A DNA stretch of 64,000 nucleotides, taken from contig NZ_JABBYG020000014.1 of the NCBI RefSeq assembly GCF_012935325.2, positions 62,001 to 126,000 on the forward strand, written 5' to 3'. Both the position numbers and the translations under genes were made by a program. The stretch is from Paenibacillus sp. PL91. GTDB taxonomy: Bacteria > Bacillota > Bacilli > Paenibacillales > Paenibacillaceae. Below, one piece after another: positions 33,927 to 43,527 of this stretch (within the stretch, counting starts at the first letter, position 1; each line of letters opens with the position of its first letter). Below the pieces are notes generated by a model that was not told the origin of the DNA, ran no database searches, and was given only the letters and a program-made list of their open reading frames with translations.

Positions 33927-35126
33927 TTACACCGCAGTGTGCTTGCGTTCTGAAATGTAGCATGTCAGCCCCAAAGCAAGAGCGACTCCAACGAGCAAGG
34001 CGCCGACCCATGGGAGAGCGGTTATCGCCAAATGGGTAATGACCCATCCGCCGATGAAAGCGCCGGCCGCATTTCCTAGATTGCCGGCTGAATGGCTGGA
34101 GGTAGAGGCAAGTGCAGGTGCTGCTTTTGCCAGGCTCATAACGCGTATCTGAAGTCCTGGGAATACAGCGAAGGAAGCAGCGCCCCAAAGGAAAATAGTT
34201 AACACGGCAGCGATGGGATGATGAATGGTGAAGGTGAAAATGGTAAGGAGTACACATATCGCAAAGTAAAGTCCCAAGATTGAGGGCATTAGCTTCCAGT
34301 CCGCAAGCTTCCCGCCGACGATATTGCCGATGGTTACTCCAATGCCGAAAAGAACTAAGATCCAAGTTACGCTATGCTCGGCAAAGCCGGCGACTTGAAC
34401 AAGCAGTGGCGTAATGTAAGTAAATACGGCGAAAAGGCCGGCGTTGCCCAGCGCTCCGATTAACAGGTACAGCATGAGCTTAGGCTTGATTAGAGCGGAA
34501 ATCTGCTGAACGATGCTCGCAGGTTTTTCTTGCCGGAGCTTCGGAATAAAGATCAGTATGCCGATGAGGGCTAAAACTCCCATAATGGCAATCGCACCAA
34601 ACGAGGAGCGCCACCCCATATGTTGGCCGATAAACGTACCCAGAGGAACGCCGATTATATTTGCGATAGTTAGACCCGCCATCATAATGGATACGGCCCC
34701 GGCTCGTTTATCCGGGCGTACAAGGTTGGAGGCGATAACAGCCCCAACTCCGAAGAAGGTTCCGTGCGTCAATGCGGTAATAATGCGGGCTCCCATTAGT
34801 ACGGCGTAGCTTGGAGCGATAACAGAAATGCCGTTGCCGATTATAAACAACACCATAAGCAGACATAACAGCTTCTTCTGCGGGATTCGGTGGGTGAGGA
34901 CGGTCAGTATCGGAGCGCCAATCGCTACCCCGAGGGCATACATCGTAATGAGCTGTCCTGCGGCGGAGATGCTGACATGCAAATCCTCGGCGACATTAGG
35001 CAACAGACCCATGATGACAAATTCAGTCATTCCAATCGCAAAGGCGCCAACGGTAAGGGATAGGATCGAGATGGGGAATGGTTCCTTAACGGCTTGCTTT
35101 CTGGTAATACGTTGAGATAACTCCAT
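33927..35126 (-). CDS. MFS transporter, DHA1 family (AraJ/YdhP-like)
   Basis: The 399-residue protein has twelve membrane helices and DHA1 marks: GMTEFVIMGLLPNVAEDL in helix 1, GAPILTVLTHR in the 2-3 loop and GTFFGVGAVIA in helix 4. The family exports sugars, drugs or purines; substrate unknown here. It is single, with no adjacent regulator on its own strand. ATG 35126 is preceded by a weak GAAAGG site. Confidence 0.85.
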   Translation of the reverse strand: MELSQRITRKQAVKEPFPISILSLTVGAFAIGMTEFVIMGLLPNVAEDLHVSISAAGQLITMYALGVAIGAPILTVLTHRIPQKKLLCLLMVLFIIGNGISVIAPSYAVLMGARIITALTHGTFFGVGAVIASNLVRPDKRAGAVSIMMAGLTIANIIGVPLGTFIGQHMGWRSSFGAIAIMGVLALIGILIFIPKLRQEKPASIVQQISALIKPKLMLYLLIGALGNAGLFAVFTYITPLLVQVAGFAEHSVTWILVLFGIGVTIGNIVGGKLADWKLMPSILGLYFAICVLLTIFTFTIHHPIAAVLTIFLWGAASFAVFPGLQIRVMSLAKAAPALASTSSHSAGNLGNAAGAFIGGWVITHLAITALPWVGALLVGVALALGLTCYISERKHTAV

Positions 35127-35359
35127 GATGTAAAAGTCAACCTTTCTGCTGTATATGAATAAGCACCAATCGTAAGCTATGATGCAAGGCAGGTCAATTA
35201 GACCTGTTTCATATTATTTAGCTTCCTGGTCGTATAATCAAGACATTTATTTTAAAGATTGAGTGAAAAGCTGTCGGTCTCTATATTTATCTGAGCATGA
35301 GAAAAGAAGAAGACGAGATCACGAACAGGTGATGTAATCTTCTTCTTCTTTGCTTTTTC

Positions 35360-35808
35360 CTAGATGGACCGATCAAAATCAACCTCTTGCAAAAACTCGA
35401 TTACTTCACCATTCGGACTATAAACGACAGCGTTCTTTACGAGCAGCGGAGGCTCGCCAAGCGAGAGCTCACCTGGCTCTATAAAGGGCTTCGCCCCATG
35501 AGCTAGTGCTTTCTGGTACATTTCATCTACATGATCGACATAAAAGGCGAGATGCAATAATGCTCCATGCGCAATATCTTGTTCTGACGCAGCTTTTTTT
35601 CCTTGAGCAGGGATGACCGCTTCGTTATCAAAAATTTCAATGCAGGTCCTTTGATCAGGCGAAATAAGCATCGAGGCTTCTTTGATCTGAAAGGATGGAA
35701 GGCTCCAATGATGCCCATTTTAAACCCTAACGCTTGCGTATAAAATGCCACGGTTGCTTGATAATTCTGGGCTTGGATCGCCACATGAGCTAGGCCTTTT
35801 ACGCTCAT
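35360..35808 (-). pseudogene. VOC (glyoxalase-fold) protein with a frameshift
   Basis: Two overlapping frames together spell one VOC protein. The first (start 35808) gives GLAHVAIQAQNYQATVAFYT and QALGFKMG; the second gives the rest, beginning in-frame around LPSFQIKEASMLISP and ending at 35360. The break is near 35718..35724, where loss of one base in GGGCATCATTGG would turn an expected HHW into IIG. Either the gene is inactive, or this is a sequencing error. Family members bind metal and act in glyoxalase, dioxygenase or resistance roles. It is divergent from an Lrp regulator. Confidence 0.75.
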
Positions 35809-35968
35809 TCTCGAATCACCCCTCCTATTTAAGCTGCCTTTATTATAAAGACAATAAATGACAGGTTACATAGTATTAATGAGGAATTAGTAGTAAAGTA
35901 ATTATAGAATATAAGTTAATTCGGGGTAAAAAACTTACTTTATGTATTCCGATCAGGAGGCTCACGCT

Positions 35969-36403
35969 ATGGATCATCAAATCGACGATATAGATAAAAA
36001 AATTATGCAATTGCTTCAGCATAATGCGCGAATATCGATTGCTCAAATCAGCAAAGAAATCGCCATGTCCCAGCCTTCGGTTAAAGAAAGAATGTTAAAG
36101 CTGGAGGATAAAAAAATTATCTCCGAGTATGCGGCACAATTTAATTTACGAAATTTGAATCGGGGCACCACCACGTTTATTCTGATCAAGACAGAGCATT
36201 GCCAAGAGTTAGTCGATTTTTGCGAGGCAGCCAGAGAGGTAACGGACTTATTTCGCATTAGCGGCGAGTTTAATTATCTCATCAAAATACAAACGTCAAC
36301 GGTAGAGGAAATCGCCGTTTTTCAAGATTCGCTTGCCCAGATCGGCCCTTCAAAGTCCCATATATGCATGAAAAATATATTAGAGAACAGGGTGCTGCTC
36401 TAA
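35969..36403 (+). CDS. Lrp/AsnC-family transcriptional regulator
   Basis: The 144-residue protein has the AsnC HTH (IDDIDKKIMQLLQHNARISI, SQPSVKERMLKLE) and a RAM ligand domain (about 65-140). It follows the standard length and order. ATG 35969 follows AGGAGG by eight bases; ATG 35942 is rejected. It lies next to the broken VOC gene in divergent orientation and may have controlled it. Confidence 0.9.
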   Translation: MDHQIDDIDKKIMQLLQHNARISIAQISKEIAMSQPSVKERMLKLEDKKIISEYAAQFNLRNLNRGTTTFILIKTEHCQELVDFCEAAREVTDLFRISGEFNYLIKIQTSTVEEIAVFQDSLAQIGPSKSHICMKNILENRVLL

Positions 36404-36555
36404 CGCACTAGGCACGCGATAATGCCGATTCCTTGTATACGATCTGCACCTATAACGAGAAGGCGGAGTGAAGTGCAATGGCAAATAAGGCCGCCGCAAT
36501 AGAATGCGGCAGCCTGAGTTATGAAATATCGGCATGCAAGATGCCTTATTTTCTT

Positions 36556-37788
36556 CTAAGCCTTTTGCTCATATAGCTTGACGATTTCGATGATGGTCTT
36601 AACAGCCAGTTCCATATTATCAACCGAAACGTATTCAAAGCGGCCATGATAATTTTCTCCGCCTGTAAATATATTCGGTGTCGGCAATCCCATATAGGAT
36701 AACTGGGAGCCATCTGTACCACCGCGAATCGGTTGAATAATCGGGTTGATGTCGAGATTTTTCATCGCTTGCTCGGCAATGTCGACGACTTCTTTTACAG
36801 GCTCAATTTTCTCGCCCATATTGAAGTATTGGTCTTTGATGACGAGCTCCAAACGCTCTTCCCCGTATTTCGCCTTCAGCTCATCGACGATGCGAGTCAG
36901 TTCTTGCTTTCTCTCGTCAAACTTGTTGCGATCATGATCACGAATCAAATAACGCAGCTGCGTCTGCTCGACGTCGCCCTGAATGGAGCTCAGGTGGTAG
37001 AAGCCTTCGTAGCCTTCTGTATGTTCAGGCGCCTCATTCGCAGGCAGCTTCGCATGAAGCTCCATAGCAATCTTGGCAGAGTTGACCATTTTGCTCTTGG
37101 CTGTACCAGGGTGAACGTTTTTGCCTTTGCACGTAATGGTGGCGCCTGCCGCGTTAAAGCTCTCGTATTGAAGCTCGCCAAGCGGCCCTCCGTCCATCGT
37201 GTAAGCATAGACAGCGTCAAAGGCGGCGACATCAAACTTATGAGGTCCTCTGCCGATCTCTTCATCCGGAGTGAAGGCAACTCTAATTCTGCCGTGCTTC
37301 AGCTCGGGGTGGCTAATAAGATAGGCCATCGCTGTCATGATCTCGGCAATGCCGGCTTTATCGTCGGCGCCAAGCAGGGTCGTGCCGTCCGTTGTAATCA
37401 GCGTATGGCCTTTATAGCCGGTCAGCTCCGGAAAATCGCTAGGCGACATCACGATATGCTGCGCTTCGTTCAAGATGATGTCCTGCCCGTCGTATTGCTC
37501 AATAATTTGGGGCTTTACGCCAGCTCCGGTGAAATCGGTAGCGGTATCGACATGGGCGAGAAAGCCAATCGTTGGGATATCCTTATCCGTATTGGCCGGG
37601 AGAGTTGCCATGACATAGCCATTCGCATCTATCGTAACATCCTGCATGCCGATTGCTTTCAATTCTTCTACCAGCATATGGCCTAGCTCCAGCTGTCCTG
37701 GCGTGGAGGGGCAAGTATCGACGCTCTCATCGGACTGCGTTTCAACCTGTGCGTAAGTGATAAATCGGGATATAATCTCCGTTTTCAT
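36556..37788 (-). CDS. pepT: Peptidase T (tripeptide aminopeptidase)
   Basis: The 410-residue M20B metallopeptidase removes the N-terminal residue from tripeptides in the cytoplasm. Visible zinc-site motifs are GFLAHVDTA (His and Asp), [11 protein letters not shown] (bridging Asp), [10 protein letters not shown] (catalytic Glu pair) and YTMDGGP (Asp), with a later GGENYHG. Length is standard. The start ATG 37788 is preceded by GAGAATAACC, a modest ribosome site. Monocistronic. Confidence 0.95.
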   Translation of the reverse strand: MKTEIISRFITYAQVETQSDESVDTCPSTPGQLELGHMLVEELKAIGMQDVTIDANGYVMATLPANTDKDIPTIGFLAHVDTATDFTGAGVKPQIIEQYDGQDIILNEAQHIVMSPSDFPELTGYKGHTLITTDGTTLLGADDKAGIAEIMTAMAYLISHPELKHGRIRVAFTPDEEIGRGPHKFDVAAFDAVYAYTMDGGPLGELQYESFNAAGATITCKGKNVHPGTAKSKMVNSAKIAMELHAKLPANEAPEHTEGYEGFYHLSSIQGDVEQTQLRYLIRDHDRNKFDERKQELTRIVDELKAKYGEERLELVIKDQYFNMGEKIEPVKEVVDIAEQAMKNLDINPIIQPIRGGTDGSQLSYMGLPTPNIFTGGENYHGRFEYVSVDNMELAVKTIIEIVKLYEQKA

Positions 37789-38201
37789 GGTTATTCTCAG
37801 CTCCAGTACAATTAGTTATATGACAAAGTATAATACAAAAAGAGGCAGCATCCAAAATGAGGATATACAACGCTCTTATTCATGATTTTAAAAGCGGGGG
37901 TATTATACATATGTCCATTACCTATAACGAATCGGAACGGATGCAAAGCTGAAAATCATTTCTATTCATAGCGCTGAACGGCTCGCCATGTCGCATGAAA
38001 GAAGAGATGATTGCCTCGATTTGCGATATAATAAGGTTATTCATGCAAGAATGAGCGACAACTATACGATCAAAAGGGGAAGATGCAATGACACATGCCA
38101 ATGCAAGAGCTCCCAGCTAAGCCTTAGCAGCAAATCGATCACGTGCACCTCCATTTAATGGTTGAGAAACATGCCATTCTAATGAGAGGAGCAGCAGCGC
38201 C
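37789..38201. other. Intergenic stretch without a recognisable gene
   Basis: Only very short frames occur in these 413 bases (for example a 13-codon frame near 37911). They have no family resemblance. A TATAAT word near 38026 could be part of a promoter, but no matching -35 box was found. Confidence 0.4.
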
Positions 38202-39380
38202 ATGGGCTATATGCCAAATATTTGGAAGCTTTACGCGATCCGATTCTTTTACAATTTGATCCCTGCTTATGTCATCGAGAGATTGTTTTGGGAAGAGAGA
38301 GGCATGACCATCCAGATGGTCGTCCTCACGGAAATTATTTTTGCAGTTACGATTGTGCTGCTCGAGATTCCGACTGGAATTATGGCCGATAAGTGGGGCC
38401 GAAAGCACATGATCGTATTGTCAGCCCTATTAGGCTGCTTTGAATTTCTAATCTTGGTGTATGCAACGGAGTTTTGGCATTTCGCGCTTGTTGTTTTTTT
38501 GGCGGCGATTGGCAGCTCTGCAAGCAGCGGTGCGGAGAGTGCGCTGCTCTACGATTCTTTGGCGTCCGAGGGGAAAGCGCAATCGTTCGAAAAATATGTG
38601 GGCCGCATGAATGCGCTCGATATTTCCTCGATCATGATTGCTGCTTTGTGCGGGAGCTTATTGGCAGGCCGCTTTGGGTACTCGTTCAATTATTGGATAT
38701 CCTTCGTCAGCATGCTTGTTTCCTTGTGCTTCACACTAATGCTAGTGGAGCCTGCCGGAGGCAAGCAGGAGGAAGAGGATGAGCAGATTCCGGTAAAGGT
38801 GTATATGACAGCATCCTTGCGCCTCTTTAGAGATAACAAAGGCGTGCTTCTCGTTGTGCTCTCGGGAATGGTAACAGGCGCGGCTATCAATTTCATCGAT
38901 GAGTTCTGGCAGACGTATTTGGATAGATTGGACATTCCGGTTATCTATTTCGGACTGTTCTCGGCAGCGCTGTTTGTAGTCAGGCTTCCGGGCAGTATGA
39001 TGGCCTATAAGCTTAAGAACAGATTTAACTACCGGTTTTTGTTGGCCGGAGTAACCGCGGTTTTAGCTTTATGCTTCATCTATTTGTCGGTAATAAAAGA
39101 CTTCAGCGGATTGGCAGCGATGTTCATCATCTGCTTGCTTGCCGGCATGATCGAGCCGCTGGCAGCCGGCTATTTGCATCACCGGATCGCTTCCTCCATG
39201 AGGGCGACGATGGGTTCCTTTCAATCCTTAGGGGAAAATGCGTTTCTCATCTTTACAGGATTGGGCTTCGGATATTTCTCGTCCAAATATGATGTATTTG
39301 GCGGATATGGCTTCATTGGGGTCGTTTGCGGTGTGTTTTTTATTTATTTCACATTCGCATCCAAAAGGATCGTCGAATAG
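38202..39380 (+). CDS. MFS transporter
   Basis: The 392-residue protein has twelve membrane helices, an MFS loop (GIMADKWGRKHMI) after helix 2, and a central charged loop (GGKQEEEDEQIP). The ETP-like segment LLEIPTGIMADKWGR is typical of the group related to tetracycline and macrolide exporters. Substrate unknown. ATG 38202 follows GAGGAGCAG. It has no regulator next to it. Confidence 0.8.
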   Translation: MGYMPNIWKLYAIRFFYNLIPAYVIERLFWEERGMTIQMVVLTEIIFAVTIVLLEIPTGIMADKWGRKHMIVLSALLGCFEFLILVYATEFWHFALVVFLAAIGSSASSGAESALLYDSLASEGKAQSFEKYVGRMNALDISSIMIAALCGSLLAGRFGYSFNYWISFVSMLVSLCFTLMLVEPAGGKQEEEDEQIPVKVYMTASLRLFRDNKGVLLVVLSGMVTGAAINFIDEFWQTYLDRLDIPVIYFGLFSAALFVVRLPGSMMAYKLKNRFNYRFLLAGVTAVLALCFIYLSVIKDFSGLAAMFIICLLAGMIEPLAAGYLHHRIASSMRATMGSFQSLGENAFLIFTGLGFGYFSSKYDVFGGYGFIGVVCGVFFIYFTFASKRIVE

Positions 39381-39388
39381 GTTTAACA

Positions 39389-39438
39389 TTGGGGCTGTTT
39401 TCGAATCCTTTTTTGGATTTCGGGGACAGCCCTGTTTT
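39389..39438 (+). terminator. Terminator after the MFS gene
   Basis: GGGGCTGT with GAATCC pairs imperfectly with GGATTT and ACAGCCC across a T-rich loop, followed by GTTTTTG. Confidence 0.65.
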
Positions 39439-39501
39439 TGTAGTCATCAAAACCGCTGCGGCGGATACGATTGCCATAGCTGTCTCTAGAATCCCTTTGC
39501 G

Positions 39502-41262
39502 CTAAAACATCGTAATGCCGTACTCCTCGATTTTACGATATAAAGTCGTTCTTCCGATCTTTAATTGTCCAGCTGCCTTGCTTAGATTCCACTCCGAGGC
39601 CTTTAGCGCCTGCTTAATAGCCGCGATTTCTGCCTCTCTTAGCGTGAGCGGATGATCTTTGCTTGCTTCGGCCAGCGAAGCTGAGTCCTGCTCTTCGAAC
39701 GCCAAATGCTCAGCGTCAATCGCCTGTCCGTCCGCTAGAAAGACCGCTTGCATAAGAATACCGTTAAGCTCTCTGATGTTGCCTGGCCAGCTGTAGGCAA
39801 TAAGCTTACGCTGTGCTGCTTCCGATAGGAAGGGGCATGGCGAAGCATGCTTTTGGAGCAAATGTACAGCCAATGTCAAAATATCGCTTCTTTCCCGCAA
39901 TGCCGGCAGCGTAATGTGTATCCCTTTCAGCCGATAATAGAGATCGGCGCGGAACCTGCCCGCCTTTACCTCCGCGGCCAAGTCCTTATTCGTCGCTGCG
40001 ATGACTCTAATGTCAACCCTTTTGCTCTTCGTGCTGCCTACCGGCGTAATGATGCTCTCCTGAAGCACTCTAAGCAAAGCAGCCTGTGCGCGAATCGGCA
40101 TGTCCCCAATCTCATCTAGAAAAATAGTGCCTTTATGCGCCGCCTCGAATTTCCCGGCGCTGCCATCCTTGTTCGCGCCGGTGAAAGCGCCGCGAGCATA
40201 ACCGAATAATTCGCTCTCAACGAGGCTGTCCGGGATCGCGCTGCAATTCAGTGCAATGAACGGCTCCGATGACCGATTGCTTGCGGTATGAATGGACTGC
40301 GCGAACAATTCTTTCCCAACGCCGCTTTCGCCGAGCAATAGGACAGGAAAATCGGTTGCTGCCGCCTTCTGGGCGAGCTCCTTCTTCTGTATGATCGCTG
40401 GACATGTGCCGACAATATCTCGAAATGCATACAAACGATGCTCGCTTGCTTCCTGCTTCCGAATAGAGACGGATTGCCACAGCCTTTGATGCTCATTATG
40501 AACGGTTTCCACCGAGAAGCCGTCCAGCTTCGTTAGCTCTTGGCCGATTGCGCCGCTTCCGACGATGCGAAGGGCCGCTTGATTAGCCCGCAGGATACGG
40601 TTATCCCGGCTGAGGGAGAGCAGCGGCAAAGGATGATTTTGTGAGGAGTAGTCTAGCTCTCTTAGTGTGATGAGATGCTCCTTCTTCGACTCCTCCAGCA
40701 ATATTTTGTTTTGGATGGAGAGGGCAGCCATGCTGGCAAGCGAGAATGTATAGGCGTGGTAATGCTCCTGCTTGCCGCTAATATTGATGACACCAATCAG
40801 CTCGCCGATTGCATTGAAGATGGGAGCAGAAGCACAGGTCAAGAAGTGATTGGAGCTGAAATAATGCTCCTCGGCATGTACGCGCACGGGCTTCTTCTCC
40901 GCGATGGCGACGCCGATTGCATTAGTACCTTTTCTTTTCTCCGCCCAATTGGCCCCTACCTGCAGCTGAACGGCTACCGCCCGGCGCGCGAAATCCGCAT
41001 CTCCGACGGTGTGAATGATCGTTCCCTGCGGATCGATAAGCAGTGCCATTTGGCCGGATTGCTTGATGGCTGCGTGCATATGCTCGAATACTTGCTCCGT
41101 GTATTGAATCGTTTGCTCGTTTTGCCTGAGTAGAGGCTGAATGCGGCTTCCGGTTAAGATGTCATCGTCAATGGGGTCGGTAGGCTTTAAACCTAATTCG
41201 TGACAGCGCTTCCAAGAAAGCGCCGCCGCTTCGGATAAAAAGTTATTTTCCACTGATAGCAA
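39502..41262 (-). CDS. AcoR-like sigma-54-dependent activator
   Basis: The 586-residue enhancer-binding protein has a GAF-type sensor (about 60-230), a PAS-like linker, an AAA+ core with Walker A GESGVGKE (about 308), the sigma-54 contact loop GAFTGA (about 360), FLDEIGDMP and RADLYYRL, and a C-terminal Fis helix-turn-helix (WNLSKAAGQLKIGRTTLYRK). It resembles AcoR, which activates acetoin or aldehyde catabolism genes. TTG 41262 is chosen because GGAGGTG lies seven bases upstream; an in-frame ATG at 41376 would reach into the promoter region. It is divergent from the aldehyde dehydrogenase it very likely controls. Confidence 0.9.
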   Translation of the reverse strand: MLSVENNFLSEAAALSWKRCHELGLKPTDPIDDDILTGSRIQPLLRQNEQTIQYTEQVFEHMHAAIKQSGQMALLIDPQGTIIHTVGDADFARRAVAVQLQVGANWAEKRKGTNAIGVAIAEKKPVRVHAEEHYFSSNHFLTCASAPIFNAIGELIGVINISGKQEHYHAYTFSLASMAALSIQNKILLEESKKEHLITLRELDYSSQNHPLPLLSLSRDNRILRANQAALRIVGSGAIGQELTKLDGFSVETVHNEHQRLWQSVSIRKQEASEHRLYAFRDIVGTCPAIIQKKELAQKAAATDFPVLLLGESGVGKELFAQSIHTASNRSSEPFIALNCSAIPDSLVESELFGYARGAFTGANKDGSAGKFEAAHKGTIFLDEIGDMPIRAQAALLRVLQESIITPVGSTKSKRVDIRVIAATNKDLAAEVKAGRFRADLYYRLKGIHITLPALRERSDILTLAVHLLQKHASPCPFLSEAAQRKLIAYSWPGNIRELNGILMQAVFLADGQAIDAEHLAFEEQDSASLAEASKDHPLTLREAEIAAIKQALKASEWNLSKAAGQLKIGRTTLYRKIEEYGITMF

Positions 41263-41344
41263 AATATACACCTCCAGGCGCAATCGGTATCCTAACCCGA
41301 TCATACCATAGTTGCTTTTATTAATGGAGAGCAAGAAGACAGAA

Positions 41345-41361
41345 TGTTCCGAAATGAAACA
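41345..41361. promoter_or_regulatory. Upstream activator site 1 for the AcoR-like protein
   Basis: TGTTCC-GAAAT-GAAACA is a 17-bp inverted repeat of the TGTNNC-N5-GNNACA kind. It lies about 85 bp upstream of the -24/-12 promoter, a normal distance for enhancer-binding proteins. Confidence 0.6.
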
Positions 41362-41368
41362 CTTCTCA

Positions 41369-41385
41369 TGTATCAAAGCGGTACA
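41369..41385. promoter_or_regulatory. Upstream activator site 2 for the AcoR-like protein
   Basis: TGTATC-AAAGC-GGTACA is a 17-bp inverted repeat with the same half-site pattern as site 1. The two begin 24 bp apart, about two helical turns, so they would lie on one DNA face. Confidence 0.62.
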
Positions 41386-41435
41386 ACAATTATGAAGCGC
41401 TTACACAAAAGGCTGGTTTGCCGCCAATCCATAAG

Positions 41436-41451
41436 TTGGCACGATTCTTGC
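41436..41451 (+). promoter_or_regulatory. Sigma-54 (-24/-12) promoter of the aldehyde dehydrogenase operon
   Basis: TTGGCACGATTCTTGC matches the sigma-54 consensus TGGCAC-N5-TTGC exactly. It lies 41 bp upstream of the dehydrogenase start and downstream of two activator sites. Confidence 0.92.
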
Positions 41452-41492
41452 TTATATAATTATCGTAATCCATTTTAAGGAGGCTGAGCTAT

Positions 41493-43013
41493 ATGATTTA
41501 TGCACAACCTGGACAAAACGGATCAAAGCTTGCGTTTAAAAAACGGTATGAAAACTTTATCGGCGGACAATGGACGGCGCCTGTTAAAGGCCAGTACTTT
41601 GACAACCCGTCGCCTGTAAATAACCGCGTTTTTTGTGAAGTGCCGCGCTCGACTTCAGAGGATATCGAGCTGGCATTAGATGCAGCGCATGCTGCCAAGG
41701 ATGCATGGGGCCGCACGTCAGTTGCGGAGCGTGCCGTCATTTTGAATAAAATTGCCGACCGGATGGAAGTAAGCTTAGAGATGCTGGCGGTTGCCGAGAC
41801 TTGGGATAACGGCAAGCCGGTTCGGGAGACGCTAGCAGCGGATCTGCCGCTTGCTATCGATCATTTCCGCTATTTTGCGGGGAGCATTCGCGCGCAGGAA
41901 GGTTCACTGAGCCAATTAGATGACAATATGGTCGCTTATCATTTCAACGAGCCGCTAGGCGTCGTCGGTCAAATTATACCGTGGAACTTTCCGCTGCTCA
42001 TGGCGACTTGGAAGCTCGCTCCGGCACTTGCGGCAGGCAATGCGGTCGTCCTGAAGCCCGCTGAGCAGACGCCGGCATCCATCTTGGTGCTGATGGAGCT
42101 TATCCAAGATTTGCTGCCGCCGGGCGTTCTGAACATCGTGAACGGCTTCGGGCTTGAAGCCGGCAAGCCGCTGGCCTCGAGCAGCCGCATTTCCAAAATC
42201 GCCTTTACCGGCGAGACGACGACGGGCCGTTTAATTATGCAGTACGCCTCGCAGAATCTGATCCCGGTTACTTTGGAGCTAGGCGGCAAGTCGCCGAACA
42301 TTTTCTTTGAGGACGTGGTCGCGCGTGATGACGCCTTCTTCAACAAAGCGCTCGAAGGGTTTACGATGTTCGCGCTCAATCAAGGAGAGGTCTGTACGAG
42401 TCCATCCCGCGCACTCATACAGGAATCGATTTATGACCTGTTTATGGAAAGAGCATTGAAGCGGGTTGCGTCTATTAAGCAAGGCAATCCACTTGATACG
42501 GATACGATGATCGGAGCGCAGGCCTCTACTGAGCAGGTAGAGAAAATTATGAGCTATATTCATATCGGCGCGCAGGAAGGGGCTGAATGCCTCATTGGCG
42601 GAAATCGCGCAGCGCTCGAGGGCGATATTTCCGAAGGCTACTATATTCAGCCAACCGTGCTGAAGGGCCATAACCAAATGAGAATCTTCCAAGAGGAGAT
42701 TTTTGGACCGGTTCTATCTGTCACGACATTCAAGGATCAGGAGGAGGCGCTCGCAATCGCCAATGACACGCTTTATGGGCTTGGCTCCGGCGTATGGACG
42801 CGCGACATGAATACTGCCTACCGGATGGGACGCGGCATTCAAGCAGGGCGCGTATGGACGAACTGCTATCATGCTTATCCAGCGCATGCGGCGTTCGGCG
42901 GCTATAAGACGTCAGGCATCGGACGCGAGAATCACAAAATGATGCTTTCGCATTATCAGCAGACCAAAAACCTGCTCGTCAGCTACAGCCCCGACGCTCT
43001 GGGCTTCTTCTAA
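41493..43013 (+). CDS. NAD-dependent aldehyde dehydrogenase (AldB/ExaC-like)
   Basis: The 506-residue enzyme oxidises acetaldehyde or related aldehydes to acids. Visible motifs: [18 protein letters not shown] for [12 protein letters not shown] with the general base Glu, and [11 protein letters not shown] with the catalytic Cys, closing in [12 protein letters not shown]. AldB-type enzymes are typically encoded with DUF779, as here (13 bp downstream). GGAGGCT precedes ATG 41493. Expression depends on sigma-54 and the divergent AcoR-like activator. Confidence 0.92.
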   Translation: MIYAQPGQNGSKLAFKKRYENFIGGQWTAPVKGQYFDNPSPVNNRVFCEVPRSTSEDIELALDAAHAAKDAWGRTSVAERAVILNKIADRMEVSLEMLAVAETWDNGKPVRETLAADLPLAIDHFRYFAGSIRAQEGSLSQLDDNMVAYHFNEPLGVVGQIIPWNFPLLMATWKLAPALAAGNAVVLKPAEQTPASILVLMELIQDLLPPGVLNIVNGFGLEAGKPLASSSRISKIAFTGETTTGRLIMQYASQNLIPVTLELGGKSPNIFFEDVVARDDAFFNKALEGFTMFALNQGEVCTSPSRALIQESIYDLFMERALKRVASIKQGNPLDTDTMIGAQASTEQVEKIMSYIHIGAQEGAECLIGGNRAALEGDISEGYYIQPTVLKGHNQMRIFQEEIFGPVLSVTTFKDQEEALAIANDTLYGLGSGVWTRDMNTAYRMGRGIQAGRVWTNCYHAYPAHAAFGGYKTSGIGRENHKMMLSHYQQTKNLLVSYSPDALGFF

Positions 43014-43025
43014 GCGAGTGCTGCG

Positions 43026-43391
43026 ATGACGATAGAAGTGAGCAAGGTTGTCGCTACCGATGCCGCACTGGAGCTCATTGAGTTGGTAAAGGCAAAGCAT
43101 GGCCCGGTCATGTTCCATCAATCAGGCGGCTGCTGCGACGGCAGCTCTCCGATGTGCTACGCGCAGGGAGAGTTTCTGATCGGCGACAGCGATGTATGGC
43201 TTGGGGACATAGGCGATGCCCCATTCTATATGAGCAAGGCTCAATACGATTATTGGAAGAACACGCAGCTTATTATTGATGTAGTACCCGGCAGAGGAGG
43301 GATGTTCTCGCTGGAAGGGCCGGAAGGACGGCGTTTTCTGACTCGCTCGAGGATGTTCACCGAAGAGGAGCGGGGCGTGCTGGGTCTTTAA
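43026..43391 (+). CDS. DUF779 protein
   Basis: This 121-residue protein has the family's cysteine pattern GGCCDGSSPMC (about residues 37-47), which could bind metal or a cofactor. DUF779 genes regularly follow AldB-type aldehyde dehydrogenases, and the protein may assist that enzyme; the molecular role is unknown. It lies 13 bp after the dehydrogenase, so it is in the same operon. Confidence 0.88.
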   Translation: MTIEVSKVVATDAALELIELVKAKHGPVMFHQSGGCCDGSSPMCYAQGEFLIGDSDVWLGDIGDAPFYMSKAQYDYWKNTQLIIDVVPGRGGMFSLEGPEGRRFLTRSRMFTEEERGVLGL

Positions 43392-43415
43392 GATAGGCAC
43401 TTATTCACTATAATG

Positions 43416-43456
43416 AAAACCCTGCTTTCTTGTAGAAGAGAGCAGGGTTTATTTTA
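43416..43456 (+). terminator. Terminator after the aldehyde dehydrogenase-DUF779 operon
   Basis: AAAACCCTGCT pairs with AGCAGGGTTT across a 14-base loop, followed by ATTTTAT. It isolates the sigL gene. Confidence 0.8.
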
Positions 43457-43493
43457 TGATGGAAATAGAGATAAAAAAGCGAATATAATAATT

Positions 43494-43507
43494 AGTAAGC
43501 GTTTACA
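43494..43507 (+). promoter_or_regulatory. cre site upstream of sigL
   Basis: AGTAAGCGTTTACA matches the cre consensus at every defined position except the first. It lies 20 bp before the sigL start. In Bacillus subtilis sigL is repressed by CcpA, so the site fits known biology. Confidence 0.75.
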
Positions 43508-43527
43508 AAAAATGAGGAGGAATGTGC

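Noticed and set aside
36733-37686. Long plus-strand frame (317 codons) opposite pepT
   Set aside because: It is antisense to a complete peptidase T with all zinc ligands; composition explains the long open frame.
41390-41403. cre-like sequence between the AcoR-like enhancers and the sigma-54 promoter
   Set aside because: Only the right half (CGCTTACA) matches the consensus, so it is not listed as a site.
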